Under the pieces are notes generated by a model. The model was not told the origin of the DNA. It worked only from the letters and a program-made list of their open reading frames with translations, and did no database searches. This document shows positions 42,989 through 51,855 of a stretch of 52,679 bases of DNA, one piece after another; the stretch's first letter is position 1; every line of letters begins with the position of its first letter. The position numbers and the translations under genes are program-made. The stretch is from UBA4416 sp046594225 (GTDB lineage: Bacteria; Bacteroidota; Bacteroidia; B-17B0; Aurantibacillaceae): the NCBI GenBank assembly GCA_046594225.1, contig JBKJPW010000163.1, forward strand, positions 1 through 52,679. Reading direction: 5' to 3'.

Positions 42989-43604
42989 ATGAATTTATTT
43001 TTGAAAAAACATAAAAGGTTTCTAAGGCAATTTGCTTACAACGTTCGTCATATTTAGAATCTTGCAAAGCTGTATTATCAAATTCTTTTGGATCATTGTA
43101 TGTGGTTCCTATTCTTAATTCAACTCCTGGAATAAACGGACAATTCTCTTCGGCATCACTACAAGTCATGATGGCCGCAAATTCAGTTTGTGGATTTTTA
43201 GGATCATCATATACTTTCGAAAAACATTCAATTGGTTTTTTATTTTCGTCAAAAGAAATATGATAGGTTGGATTTTCCGAATCTTCAAGCGCGTTAACAA
43301 TAAAGCCAACTCGTTTAATAGCGTTGATTGCATTTACATTAAAAGCGGTAGCTTCTGTACCACCAGAAAAGGTATAAACGTCTTTAATGTTATAGTAATA
43401 TGCAGCAACTTGCCCCCATATTTGTCCGAAATGACTTCTACGAGAATTATGAGTACAGATATAAACTAAATTAATTGGTTTGTTATTATTTCGTTTGGAA
43501 ATAATGTAGTCAGTAATTTTTTCTAATAATTCTTTTCTTTCTAGCGTTATGCTAGAAAAATCTTTGGTTAAAATATCACAGTAGGTTTTAATGGATGTAA
43601 ACAT
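42981..43604 (-). CDS. arsC: Arsenate reductase, thioredoxin-coupled type (LMW-PTP fold)
   Basis: Reduces arsenate to arsenite using thioredoxin. 207 residues; the phosphatase loop is CTHNSRRS (Cys50-x5-Arg56), and IMTCSDAEENCPFIPG supplies Cys148 and Cys155, seven residues apart like Cys82/Cys89 of the pI258 enzyme. The N-terminal 40 residues are an extra helical extension. Follows DUF6428 with a 14-bp gap and overlaps the aquaporin gene by 8 bp, so all are one operon under arsR. Confidence 0.9.
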   Translation of the reverse strand: MFTSIKTYCDILTKDFSSITLERKELLEKITDYIISKRNNNKPINLVYICTHNSRRSHFGQIWGQVAAYYYNIKDVYTFSGGTEATAFNVNAINAIKRVGFIVNALEDSENPTYHISFDENKKPIECFSKVYDDPKNPQTEFAAIMTCSDAEENCPFIPGVELRIGTTYNDPKEFDNTALQDSKYDERCKQIALETFYVFSKINSYA

Positions 43605-43618
43605 ATAAACTTATTATA

Positions 43619-44092
43619 TTAGCAGCACTTACCGCCAGGAGTACAGCTATTTTGATTAGTGTTTTGTAAATCAGCTAAATTCATTTTTAACTTTTCTGGT
43701 GGAATACCACATTTATCTTCTGCTAAGCAATTAGTTTGTGTAGTAATTAACAAAAAGTCAGTGCCATTAAAATCTAATGTATATTTTCCGATGGTATCGC
43801 TTTGATATTCTACTTCTATTTCAGCATCTTCCATGCCCAATGTTTTTTCGGATAATGCAATAATGTTTAATAATTTTTGAGGCGCTAAACGATGATCAAA
43901 ATCACCCGCTTCCCACAATTGAAAATTAACTGTTTTTTCATCGCGCATTATTCCGCCACAATCAATAAACTTTTTGTTGACTTGTCCAACCTCTGTTACA
44001 TGGAAATGCTGCGGCACAACTGTTCCGTTTGGTAAAATAAAATTGACAGTGCTTACTGTGTTTAAATGTTTTTTAATGTCTGATAGTTTCAT
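43619..44092 (-). CDS. DUF6428 family protein
   Basis: 157 residues. Segments VVPQHFHVTEVGQVNKKFID, NFQLWEAGDFDHRLAPQK and the closing Cys-rich tail CTPGGKCC are characteristic of DUF6428, which is commonly encoded in arsenic operons of Bacteroidota (recall). The Cys tail suggests binding of As(III) or another soft metal. Second gene of the operon, 18 bp after arsR. Cytosolic, no signal peptide. Molecular function unknown. Confidence 0.82.
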   Translation of the reverse strand: MKLSDIKKHLNTVSTVNFILPNGTVVPQHFHVTEVGQVNKKFIDCGGIMRDEKTVNFQLWEAGDFDHRLAPQKLLNIIALSEKTLGMEDAEIEVEYQSDTIGKYTLDFNGTDFLLITTQTNCLAEDKCGIPPEKLKMNLADLQNTNQNSCTPGGKCC

Positions 44093-44110
44093 GATTTTTA
44101 TTTTAAATGA

Positions 44111-44443
44111 TTAACAACACTTATTGTTTTTCTTATTTAATTTAGTTGAGATATTAGTGAAATAGCTTTGTAGTTTTTCTAGACCTTTTTCGTCAATACA
44201 ATAGCAAATGGACGTGCCGTCAATACTTCCTTTTATGAGTCCAGCGTTTTTTAATTCTTTTAAGTGCTGAGAAATAGTTGGCTGTGCCAAAGGCAATTCA
44301 TTAACAATGTCTCCACAGATACATTTTTCAGCTTTTAATAAATACTCTATGATGGCAACTCGCGCAGGATGCCCAAGAGCTTTTGCCATTGTGGCTATAG
44401 AGTTTTGTTTATCCGTGAAATGTTCTGTTTTAGTAAGGCCCAT
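44111..44443 (-). CDS. arsR: ArsR-family metalloregulator
   Basis: 110 residues, winged helix. EKCICGDIVNEL is the alpha-3-like arsenic-sensing segment with two Cys in CIC order, followed by AQPTISQHLKELKNAGLI, the recognition helix. The tail KKNNKCC adds two Cys that may also bind As(III). First gene of the operon, with the dyad at 44457-44468 14 bp upstream. Expected to release the promoter on binding arsenite. Confidence 0.93.
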   Translation of the reverse strand: MGLTKTEHFTDKQNSIATMAKALGHPARVAIIEYLLKAEKCICGDIVNELPLAQPTISQHLKELKNAGLIKGSIDGTSICYCIDEKGLEKLQSYFTNISTKLNKKNNKCC

Positions 44444-44448
44444 TTTAT

Positions 44449-44483
44449 ATATTATTATATTGCAATATTACGATAAATATAAT
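44449..44483. promoter_or_regulatory. ArsR operator-like dyad
   Basis: A perfect 12-bp palindrome ATATTGCAATAT (44457-44468) sits within a longer imperfect A/T-rich dyad, directly upstream of the arsR ATG (44443). ArsR/SmtB regulators typically bind such AT-rich inverted repeats near their own start. Confidence 0.6.
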
Positions 44484-44525
44484 CAACTAAAACAATCATC
44501 ACATATTTTAACAATTACCATGAAA

Positions 44526-45500
44526 TTATTTTTTGTGTTTCAACGCCCACTCTTTAGCAAAGTAGGTTAAGATAATTGAGGCTCCTGCACGTTTCATGCT
44601 TAATAAAATTTCATCACGCACTCTATCGCCGTCAATCCAACCCTTAGCTGCCGCTGCTTTTACCATAGCATATTCGCCACTGACATTATATGCTGCAATT
44701 GGTAAATCAAAATTAGTGCTGAGGTCTTTAATAATATCTAAGTACGATAAAGCGGGTTTTACCATTAAAAAATCAGCGCCTTCTTCTAAATCTAACTGTG
44801 CTTCAATTAATGCTTCTTTGCTATTAGCAGGATTCATTTGATAGGTTTTTTTATCACCAAATTTTGGAGCGCTATCTAAGGCATCTCTAAACGGACCATA
44901 AAATGCACTAGCATATTTAGCAGTATAACTCATAATAGAAACATCTTGATGCCCTGCATCATCCAATGAATCTCTTATAAATCCAACGCGTCCGTCCATC
45001 ATATCACTTGGCCCTATAATATCAATACCACAATCAGCCTGTGCAACTGCCATTTTAGCCAAAATATCTAAAGTTTTGTCGTTCACTATTTTTCCGTTCT
45101 CAACTAAGCCATCATGCCCATCGCTACTATAAGGATCCATGGCTACATCCGTCATAATACACGCTTCTGGAAATTTCTTTTTAATAAGCGCCAATGTTTT
45201 TAAATACAAGCCATTTTTATTTGTGCTTTCTGTGGCAATTTTATCTTTGAACTTGTCTGTCAAACTCGGAAACACATCAAATGTGGTAATACCCAACTTT
45301 AAACATTGTTCAATTTCCTTTAACATCAAATCAGGACTTAAACGAAATATACCTGGCATTGATTTCACTTCCGACTTATTGTTTTTCCCATCAATTAAAA
45401 ATAAAGGAAAAATAAAATCATTAACTGTTACATGATTCTCTTGAATCAAATTTCTGATAGCTTCTGATTTGCGATTTCTACGTGGACGATGTGTGATCAT
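44526..45500 (-). CDS. hemB: Porphobilinogen synthase (5-aminolevulinate dehydratase)
   Basis: Condenses two 5-aminolevulinate molecules to porphobilinogen. 324 residues. Active-site Lys in FLMVKPALSYLD (near 245) and the other Lys in SYTAKYASAFYGPFRDAL. The metal loop reads DVAMDPYSSDGHDG without the Cys triad of zinc enzymes, so this is of the magnesium-dependent type. Minus-strand haem cluster with hemCD and hemA upstream. Confidence 0.95.
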   Translation of the reverse strand: MITHRPRRNRKSEAIRNLIQENHVTVNDFIFPLFLIDGKNNKSEVKSMPGIFRLSPDLMLKEIEQCLKLGITTFDVFPSLTDKFKDKIATESTNKNGLYLKTLALIKKKFPEACIMTDVAMDPYSSDGHDGLVENGKIVNDKTLDILAKMAVAQADCGIDIIGPSDMMDGRVGFIRDSLDDAGHQDVSIMSYTAKYASAFYGPFRDALDSAPKFGDKKTYQMNPANSKEALIEAQLDLEEGADFLMVKPALSYLDIIKDLSTNFDLPIAAYNVSGEYAMVKAAAAKGWIDGDRVRDEILLSMKRAGASIILTYFAKEWALKHKK

Positions 45501-45520
45501 GGTGTTTCTTTTATTAGTTG

Positions 45521-45582
45521 TCCCGCGGATTTCGCAAATTATCGCGGATTTTTATCCGCGTAAATCTGTGCTATCTGCGGGA
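45521..45582. repeat. Palindromic CCGCGGAT-type element
   Basis: Outer arms TCCCGCGGAT (45521-45530) and ATCTGCGGGA (45573-45582), inner hairpin CGCGGAT / ATCCGCG (45543-45549, 45554-45560). Much GC-richer than its surroundings. A partial copy in the same orientation lies at 46282-46328; together they flank the membrane-protein gene. Confidence 0.7.
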
Positions 45583-45587
45583 GATAA

Positions 45588-46262
45588 TTATTTTATTTCT
45601 GCAGGTTTAAATTTTGCAACTCCTTTATACATAACATAAATACTAAGTGTCATAAATATATGACTTAAATCTATGTGATTAAACCATACAGAATAAGCAA
45701 TTTTAAAAATGTGACACATGACTGCAATGATGGCAATACCAACACCGTAAATCATATTGAGACTCAATTTCGAATTCGTTTTTTTGTAGTTTATAAATTC
45801 TAAAATAGTCACTACAATCGCCAAACTAAATGCTGTGTGAATTTCAACTACAATAAATGTCCAAAACACAAACGTTAAAACGAAAGCGGTTAGAGTTTCA
45901 GTAACTGAACCTATGAGTAGAATTTTGTATGCTTTTTCGCCAATAGAAAGACGGCTATGATTTATGGCAGCTAATTGTGAAGCGGCTATACTGAATATTC
46001 CGAAGGCCCAACCATATATTTTTGCCTCTGCGCCAAAGTAGTATAAAAACGCGTGACCAATCAAAGCAGCAACTAATGTGGAAGCGCCAGTTAGTAAAAA
46101 AAACCAGCGATATAAATTTGCTCCCGTGTTGTTTGCAACATGTTTTGTTTTGAAAAACGCAAAAAAACAAACGCCTATAAATATCAAATCGGTGAGTGTT
46201 GTAATTGGTTCATCTATTCTTAAATCACCAATGTATATAGTTGGATTTTGAAATGGGGTCAT
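45588..46262 (-). CDS. Seven-helix membrane protein of unknown function
   Basis: 224 residues with seven predicted hydrophobic segments and few charged residues between them. Features such as GHAFLYYFG and a HIF-x-IAYSVWFNHIDL segment recur in a Bacteroidota membrane family (I think DUF6962, not certain). Conserved His residues (GHAF, MCHIF, NHID, SHIF) are notable in a haem gene cluster, but haem binding is speculation. Flanked on both sides by related repeat elements. Confidence 0.72.
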   Translation of the reverse strand: MTPFQNPTIYIGDLRIDEPITTLTDLIFIGVCFFAFFKTKHVANNTGANLYRWFFLLTGASTLVAALIGHAFLYYFGAEAKIYGWAFGIFSIAASQLAAINHSRLSIGEKAYKILLIGSVTETLTAFVLTFVFWTFIVVEIHTAFSLAIVVTILEFINYKKTNSKLSLNMIYGVGIAIIAVMCHIFKIAYSVWFNHIDLSHIFMTLSIYVMYKGVAKFKPAEIK

Positions 46263-46281
46263 TGTGTATTCTTTTTTCGTT

Positions 46282-46328
46282 TCCCGCAGTGCCGATAGCT
46301 ATCGGTATCGCAAATGCCGCAGATTTTT
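46282..46328. repeat. Partial copy of the flanking repeat with an inner palindrome
   Basis: TTCCCGCAG ... TATCGCAAATGCCGCAGATTT resembles the left half of the element at 45521, interrupted by the palindrome CCGATAGCTATCGG (46292-46305). Confidence 0.5.
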
Positions 46329-46385
46329 AATATTTAGGTCAGGCGTCTCTTCAATCACTTTGGTCTCTTTGTTTTTTATTGTCTC

Positions 46386-47963
46386 CTATAATGTATGTAA
46401 AATAGCTCTGTATAATCCTAAATCGTCAAATGAATAAGGCTTATGAATTTGATCAGATTTAATTTTTGCTTTTAGTAATGATTTTTCAGTGGCTTCGCCC
46501 ATCGCAATTACTTTTTGATGAGGATGAATTTTATTTTTTTCTAAATAAGATTCAGCATTACTCGGACTTGTAAATACTAATATATCTGTTGTTTCAGGAA
46601 CTTCGTGCGGCACTTTTAAAGCGGCATATATTGGTAGATCAATACAATTTTGTTGTTTAGGAAATTGCCATTGAATGGTTCTCATACTTTCGCGCGCTAC
46701 AGGAAATACTACTTTACCTAAGCCAACGCGAGCCGAAAATTGTTTGCCAACTAATTTAGTATCGGTACTCTGACCAATAAAATCAGCGCGTAAACCTAAT
46801 TCGCGAATAGCCTGAGAAGTTGATTTACCAATGCAGCCAATTTTTGTAGTTCCAATATCTGGTTTTTGCATAAAGAAAAATTCTACGGCATGTTTGCTGC
46901 TAAAAAACAACCAATCACTTTTAGGCAAATCTTTAATGGTTAGTTTTTTTAAATCAATTAAACTTTTGCACTCTACGTTAAATCCTATATTTCCCAACCA
47001 ACGATTCAAATGATTGCTTTCGTGAGCATCTCTGGAAATAAAAACAGATTTAGAAGTAATGCGATGCAAATGCTCCACAATTTTTTCTGGTAAATCTTCG
47101 GTGTTTGTAGTTTCGTAATAGAGTTGTTTTGGTTGTTTATCAAAAGCATCTGCACACGAAACAAAAACCTTAAATACTTTTTTATCTAAATCATTTAACT
47201 CTGCATCACAAAACACACCTAAAGGTAATTGACAGCCACCATCTAGTAAATTTAATACACGCCTCTCGATGTTAATATTAATCATCACATCATAGTCACA
47301 CACGCTATCAAACACATCAGCTAACTTATAATCATCTTCGCGAATTTGCCATGCTAATACACCTTGTGCAGGGGCAGGTATAAACTCATTAGGTTCTAAT
47401 TGCTCCACAGTAAATTCTGATAAATCTAATTCTAAACGCTCTAAACCTGCTGCTGCTAATATGATGGCATCATATTGCCCTTCTCTTAATTTATTAACGC
47501 GGGTAGGAACATTACCGCGCAAATCGGTAATTTCAACATCTGGCCTAAATGCAGATAATTGTGATTTTCTTCTAGCCGATGAAGTTCCAACTTTTGCACC
47601 TTGCTTTAAATTAAATTTTTTGGTGGTATCTTCGGCTTCATCTCTCATAATCAACCAGTCTGCAGGGTTTTCACGTGATGACACGCCAGCTATAATTAAT
47701 CCATCAGGATTTTCGGTTGGTAAATCTTTGTGCGAATGAACGGCTACATCAATACTTTTAGATAATAAAGCTTCTTCTAGTTCTTTTGTAAAAAAACCTT
47801 TCCCTTCTAATTTGTCAAAACTTGTATTCCATTGTTGAGACGTATCACCTTTTGTTTCGATGATTTTAATTTCAACTTCGTGGCCTTTTTTTTCTAATAA
47901 GTCTTTTGTGAAATTAGCTTGCCAAAGAGCTAATTCGCTACCGCGTGTGCCAATGATAATCAT
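46386..47963 (-). CDS. hemCD: Hydroxymethylbilane synthase fused to uroporphyrinogen-III synthase
   Basis: 525 residues. HemC part (about 1-300): IGTRGSELALWQANFTKDLL at the N-terminus, VGTSSARRKSQL, ITDLRGNVPTRVNKL, and the dipyrromethane-cofactor Cys in NLLDGGCQLPLG. HemD part (about 305-525): VFISRDAHESNHLN and DWLFFSSKHAVEFF, with LVFTSPSNAESYL near the end. The fusion couples two successive steps of haem synthesis. Single uninterrupted frame; ATG preceded by a 86-bp gap to the tiny lipoprotein gene. Confidence 0.94.
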   Translation of the reverse strand: MIIIGTRGSELALWQANFTKDLLEKKGHEVEIKIIETKGDTSQQWNTSFDKLEGKGFFTKELEEALLSKSIDVAVHSHKDLPTENPDGLIIAGVSSRENPADWLIMRDEAEDTTKKFNLKQGAKVGTSSARRKSQLSAFRPDVEITDLRGNVPTRVNKLREGQYDAIILAAAGLERLELDLSEFTVEQLEPNEFIPAPAQGVLAWQIREDDYKLADVFDSVCDYDVMININIERRVLNLLDGGCQLPLGVFCDAELNDLDKKVFKVFVSCADAFDKQPKQLYYETTNTEDLPEKIVEHLHRITSKSVFISRDAHESNHLNRWLGNIGFNVECKSLIDLKKLTIKDLPKSDWLFFSSKHAVEFFFMQKPDIGTTKIGCIGKSTSQAIRELGLRADFIGQSTDTKLVGKQFSARVGLGKVVFPVARESMRTIQWQFPKQQNCIDLPIYAALKVPHEVPETTDILVFTSPSNAESYLEKNKIHPHQKVIAMGEATEKSLLKAKIKSDQIHKPYSFDDLGLYRAILHTL

Positions 47964-48049
47964 AGTTGTGTAATAAAATTAGAGGCTACAAGATAATGTA
48001 TTTTTCGATATGACTATGTCAAAAGATAACAATAAAAACAGCTTGTGTT

Positions 48050-48190
48050 TTAGTGACTCATACTTGGAGCCATCTTTCTCATTTTTGCATTTCTGGATTT
48101 ATGTTGTCGCTTATTGCCACAATTAGGCTTGTTACTTGAGCAGGAATCTAAGATGAAACAGCTTAATAAAAGAAAGACAAAAATTCTCAT
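48050..48190 (-). CDS. Very small lipoprotein (46 residues)
   Basis: Encoded by ATG 48190 to TAA 48050. The sequence begins MRIFVFLLLSCFILDSC, a lipoprotein signal peptide with Cys17 as the likely lipidated residue, then a short, basic tail rich in Arg/Lys, His and Asn ending MAPSMSH. Lies 31 bp after the hemA stop in the same direction. Composition is unlike random translation because the signal and lipobox are both intact. Function unknown. Confidence 0.7.
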   Translation of the reverse strand: MRIFVFLLLSCFILDSCSSNKPNCGNKRQHKSRNAKMRKMAPSMSH

Positions 48191-48221
48191 GTTTATATGA
48201 TTAAAAGGTTTTGGGATTGTA

Positions 48222-49451
48222 TTAAAGGTCTTCTTCTAAAAAAACTTTTTTCGCTGTTTTAATGGCAAGGGCATTGTATTTTTTTTCCATGTAGCTTAAT
48301 ACTTTGTCAAGTACTTCTTTTCCTTGTGGATCAAGCGAATTCATTTCTTTAGCAAACACTTCATTTAAGGCAGTTTCTTTAATATATTTAATTTGTTTAG
48401 GGATTTCGCCGAAAGCAAGTTCTATTTTTCGCTCATTAAATAATTGTTTAAACTCTTCTACTTTATTTCTAATAATAGCATTACAAGCCTCTATTTCTCC
48501 TTCACGTTTTAATAAATTATCAGCTGCTTGTTTTTTTAAGGATTCAATATCAATGTAATGAATATCATGCATTTCTAGCACCTTAGAATCCACATCGGCC
48601 GGAATAGATAAATCAATAATCACTTTTTTAGAAGTATCATTACCTATGAGTGAGGAATAAATGGTATTGGTTATGATGGCATCTTGTGAAGCCGTGCAAG
48701 TAATCAACACATCAAAACCTTCGTTAAAATCCTTTATATGAGCTAATTCTCTAGCTTTGCCATGTAATTCTTTTGCTAGTTTTTCAGCATTGGCTAATGT
48801 TCTGTTAAACACGGTAAAATTAGCGTATTGATGTTTTTTTAAATACTTAGCCATGTTAGCATTAGTTTCTCCTGCGCCAACAAAAACAATGCGTGCATTA
48901 TTCTTGATGCCTAAACCTCGTAATTGACGGTATGCTAACGATACAATAGATACTGGGTTTTTAGCAATATCAGTATCTGTATATACTTGTTTTGCTGTTT
49001 CAATGGTTTGTTTAATAGCTAAACGAATTGTGTCTCCTGTTAAACCTAATAAATTACAAAACTCATAAGCTTTACGAACCTGTGTAATAATTTCTCGTTC
49101 ACCAACCACTAAAGAATCTAAAGATGCCGACACTTCAAATAAATGAGTTAAAGCGAAATCACCTTCATAAACAACCGTTTTTTCAATCAAAAAATTTAAA
49201 TTCTCATCGGTTAATCGAGAGTTAACTGAACAGAACAAATTAGATAAAAACTCAGAAGTAATCTCGCGTTCCGTATTCATCACAAACTCCACACGATTAC
49301 ACGTACTAAGAAACATTAATTCTTTTAATTCCATTCTCATCTTTAAACCACCTAAATAATCCTGTTGATGGTTTTCATCCAAATGTAATTTACCAATTAA
49401 TTCCAGGGGAGCTAATTTGTGGGTTAATGAAATTATCTTAAAAGAGTTCAT
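48222..49451 (-). CDS. hemA: Glutamyl-tRNA reductase
   Basis: First step of the C5 pathway: reduces glutamyl-tRNA to glutamate-1-semialdehyde. 409 residues. Catalytic Cys51 in FLSTCNRVEF, His11 in LTHKLAPLE, VSASLDSLVVGEREI, and the NADPH site VFVGAGETNANMAKYL near residue 190; helical dimerisation domain at the C-terminus. First gene of a minus-strand cluster that continues with the small lipoprotein, hemCD and hemB; hemL and later haem genes are not in the window. Confidence 0.96.
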   Translation of the reverse strand: MNSFKIISLTHKLAPLELIGKLHLDENHQQDYLGGLKMRMELKELMFLSTCNRVEFVMNTEREITSEFLSNLFCSVNSRLTDENLNFLIEKTVVYEGDFALTHLFEVSASLDSLVVGEREIITQVRKAYEFCNLLGLTGDTIRLAIKQTIETAKQVYTDTDIAKNPVSIVSLAYRQLRGLGIKNNARIVFVGAGETNANMAKYLKKHQYANFTVFNRTLANAEKLAKELHGKARELAHIKDFNEGFDVLITCTASQDAIITNTIYSSLIGNDTSKKVIIDLSIPADVDSKVLEMHDIHYIDIESLKKQAADNLLKREGEIEACNAIIRNKVEEFKQLFNERKIELAFGEIPKQIKYIKETALNEVFAKEMNSLDPQGKEVLDKVLSYMEKKYNALAIKTAKKVFLEEDL

Positions 49452-49569
49452 ATAGTATCTTTTACAAAGTACGTGAAGAATGCCTTTTTGTATGTCATAG
49501 AATTGTCATAAAAACAATATTTAAAACCATTCTAAATAGCAATCGTTCTATTTTGTTTGTTATTTTTAC

Positions 49570-51837
49570 ATGATGAATTTTTTACTGAGGAGCATATTTT
49601 TTTTATTGTGTGGAATTACACTTTCAGGTAATTTATTTTCACAAAATAACGATGCAGATAGTTTGTATAATGACTATTTTAAAAGCTCGTCGGTTGATGA
49701 TAAAATGACAAGATGCCCGGGAGCAATTTCTTCGTTATGTAACTTAAGGGACTCTAAGAGAGTGTATCAAATCATTAGAGATCTTGAAACATCAAAAGTT
49801 GAGCCATCAAAAGAATCCTATAAAAAGGGGATTATTCTTTTATCAAAGAGTTTAATTACCAGAGCTCTTGATAGTGTTAGTCTCAGTAGCTTGTATGCTA
49901 AACAATCTATTCCTTTGCTGGTAAGCAATAAACATCACATGAGCGAGGCTCAGTGTATGTTGGTAATGAATTATAATCTAAAAGGGCAGTTTGATTCCTG
50001 TATTCAAGTTGGAAATAAATTTTTGCCCGACATTAAAAAAAGTAAAAATATTACTGGAGAATTGGAAGTGTTAATAGTCATGTCGAGTAGTTATGATTTT
50101 ATTGGAGATAGAACAAAAGCCATACAATTAGCATTAAAGGCAATTGAATTGGCAAAGGCACAACATAGATACAGTAAATTATCTGAAATTTATGTCAGCT
50201 TGGCTTCCACTTACAAAGAAGAAAACATTGGATTAGCAAAAAAATACGCATTACTTGGTTTGAAGGTTTTAAATGATATGCATGGTAAGGCAGAAAGGGT
50301 AGGGTATAATTCAGTATATCTGATATTAGGAAACGTGTACTATGATTCTCAAAATTTAGACAGTGCAAAGTATTACTATAATCTTTGTAAAGAATTATCG
50401 TATCAAACCAACGATAAACGAATGTATTTAGCAGCGATTGGTAATCTTGGTAATATCGCCATTGATCAAAAAGATTTTCATGTAGCTTTAATCTGCAATA
50501 ATGTAGCGCTCCAAGAGTATAAAAAACTAGGAATACCAACAGAAATTGCTGTTTCTTATGGGTCTTTAGCCGATTTGTATAAAGACATGAAGGACTATAA
50601 AAACGCCGTTAGGTATTATGATAGCGCATTGGTTTTTACTCAGCAAATTCAGTCGGCCGACGACTTTATTTATAATTATAAAGGCTTAAGTGAAACCTAT
50701 GAAATGATGGGGAATGACAAAGAAGCGTTTAAGTATTATAAACTTTACAGACTTTGGAATGATTCTGTGAACAATAATCAAAACTCGAAAAAAATTAGTG
50801 AAATGGAGTTGGATTTTAAATACAAATCCGAACAAAGAGAAAAAGACTTGATTCAAACAAACAAAGATTTAATCACTCAAGAAAAAATTAAACAACAAAA
50901 ATATATTATATGGGCAGCGGTTTTAGGGGGCTTATGTTTAGTTATATTTCTTGGATTTACAATCAAATCTAATATCGAAAAAAAGAAAACGAATAAGCAA
51001 TTGCAACTATTTAACAATGAAATCTCTGAACAAAAAAATATTATTGAGCAAAAAAATAATGAGATAACAGATAGCATTACTTATGCTAGTCGAATACAAC
51101 AAGGCGTTATTCCCGACGAAAAAGAATTAGCAAAACTGTTGCCAAATCATTTTGTGTTATTTAAACCACGCGATATTGTAAGTGGTGATTTTTATTGGGC
51201 ATGCAAAGTCAAATCAAAAACAAATCCCGAAAGCAAGCGAACGGTTGTTGCAGTTGTAGATTGTACAGGACATGGCGTACCAGGAGCTTTTATGAGCCTA
51301 GTTGGAAATACATTACTAAACCAAACGATTAATCGTTCGGCAATAGCCACACCCGCTCAGGCTTTAGATTATATTAATGCACAATTACCAAAAACCATAA
51401 AAAGTAAATCCAGTACAGGAACCATTAAAGACGGAATGGAAATTGCGATGTGCGACTTTCATTTCGATACGTTAACGATGCATTTTGCCGGGGCTAATAG
51501 CAATATTTACGTTGTGCGTAATGGAGAAATACAAATTTATAAAGGGGATAAACAACCCATTGGCGAGAGTTTATCGGGCGCAATTATTAATTATACCAAT
51601 CAAATCATTTCCTTACAAAAAAACGATTGTGTATATTTAATTAGTGATGGTTATGCGGATCAGTTCGGCGGAGAAAAAGGCAAAAAATTTAAGTATAAAC
51701 CACTCGAAAACTTATTTTGTTCCATTGCTGATAAAGAGGTGAATGAACAACGTGAAATTTTGGAGAAAGCTTTTGACGATTGGAAAAGCCATCATGAGCA
51801 AGTAGATGATGTATTAATTATGGGGATTAAAATATAG
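49570..51837 (+). CDS. TPR and SpoIIE-type (PP2C) phosphatase
   Basis: 755 residues, a paralogue of the protein at 27234. Signal peptide, TPR array (about 130-400), membrane helix (about 445-465, IIWAAVLGGLCLVIFLGF), coiled coil (470-515) and SpoIIE domain with VDCTGHGVPGAFMSLV, DGMEIAMCDFHF and LISDGYADQFGGEKGKKFKY. Catalytic Asp/Gly pattern intact. No palindromic inserts here, unlike the paralogue. Followed after 18 bp by acs on the same strand; co-transcription is likely but may not mean common function. Confidence 0.92.
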   Translation: MMNFLLRSIFFLLCGITLSGNLFSQNNDADSLYNDYFKSSSVDDKMTRCPGAISSLCNLRDSKRVYQIIRDLETSKVEPSKESYKKGIILLSKSLITRALDSVSLSSLYAKQSIPLLVSNKHHMSEAQCMLVMNYNLKGQFDSCIQVGNKFLPDIKKSKNITGELEVLIVMSSSYDFIGDRTKAIQLALKAIELAKAQHRYSKLSEIYVSLASTYKEENIGLAKKYALLGLKVLNDMHGKAERVGYNSVYLILGNVYYDSQNLDSAKYYYNLCKELSYQTNDKRMYLAAIGNLGNIAIDQKDFHVALICNNVALQEYKKLGIPTEIAVSYGSLADLYKDMKDYKNAVRYYDSALVFTQQIQSADDFIYNYKGLSETYEMMGNDKEAFKYYKLYRLWNDSVNNNQNSKKISEMELDFKYKSEQREKDLIQTNKDLITQEKIKQQKYIIWAAVLGGLCLVIFLGFTIKSNIEKKKTNKQLQLFNNEISEQKNIIEQKNNEITDSITYASRIQQGVIPDEKELAKLLPNHFVLFKPRDIVSGDFYWACKVKSKTNPESKRTVVAVVDCTGHGVPGAFMSLVGNTLLNQTINRSAIATPAQALDYINAQLPKTIKSKSSTGTIKDGMEIAMCDFHFDTLTMHFAGANSNIYVVRNGEIQIYKGDKQPIGESLSGAIINYTNQIISLQKNDCVYLISDGYADQFGGEKGKKFKYKPLENLFCSIADKEVNEQREILEKAFDDWKSHHEQVDDVLIMGIKI

Positions 51838-51855
51838 AACTAAAAGAATTTGATT

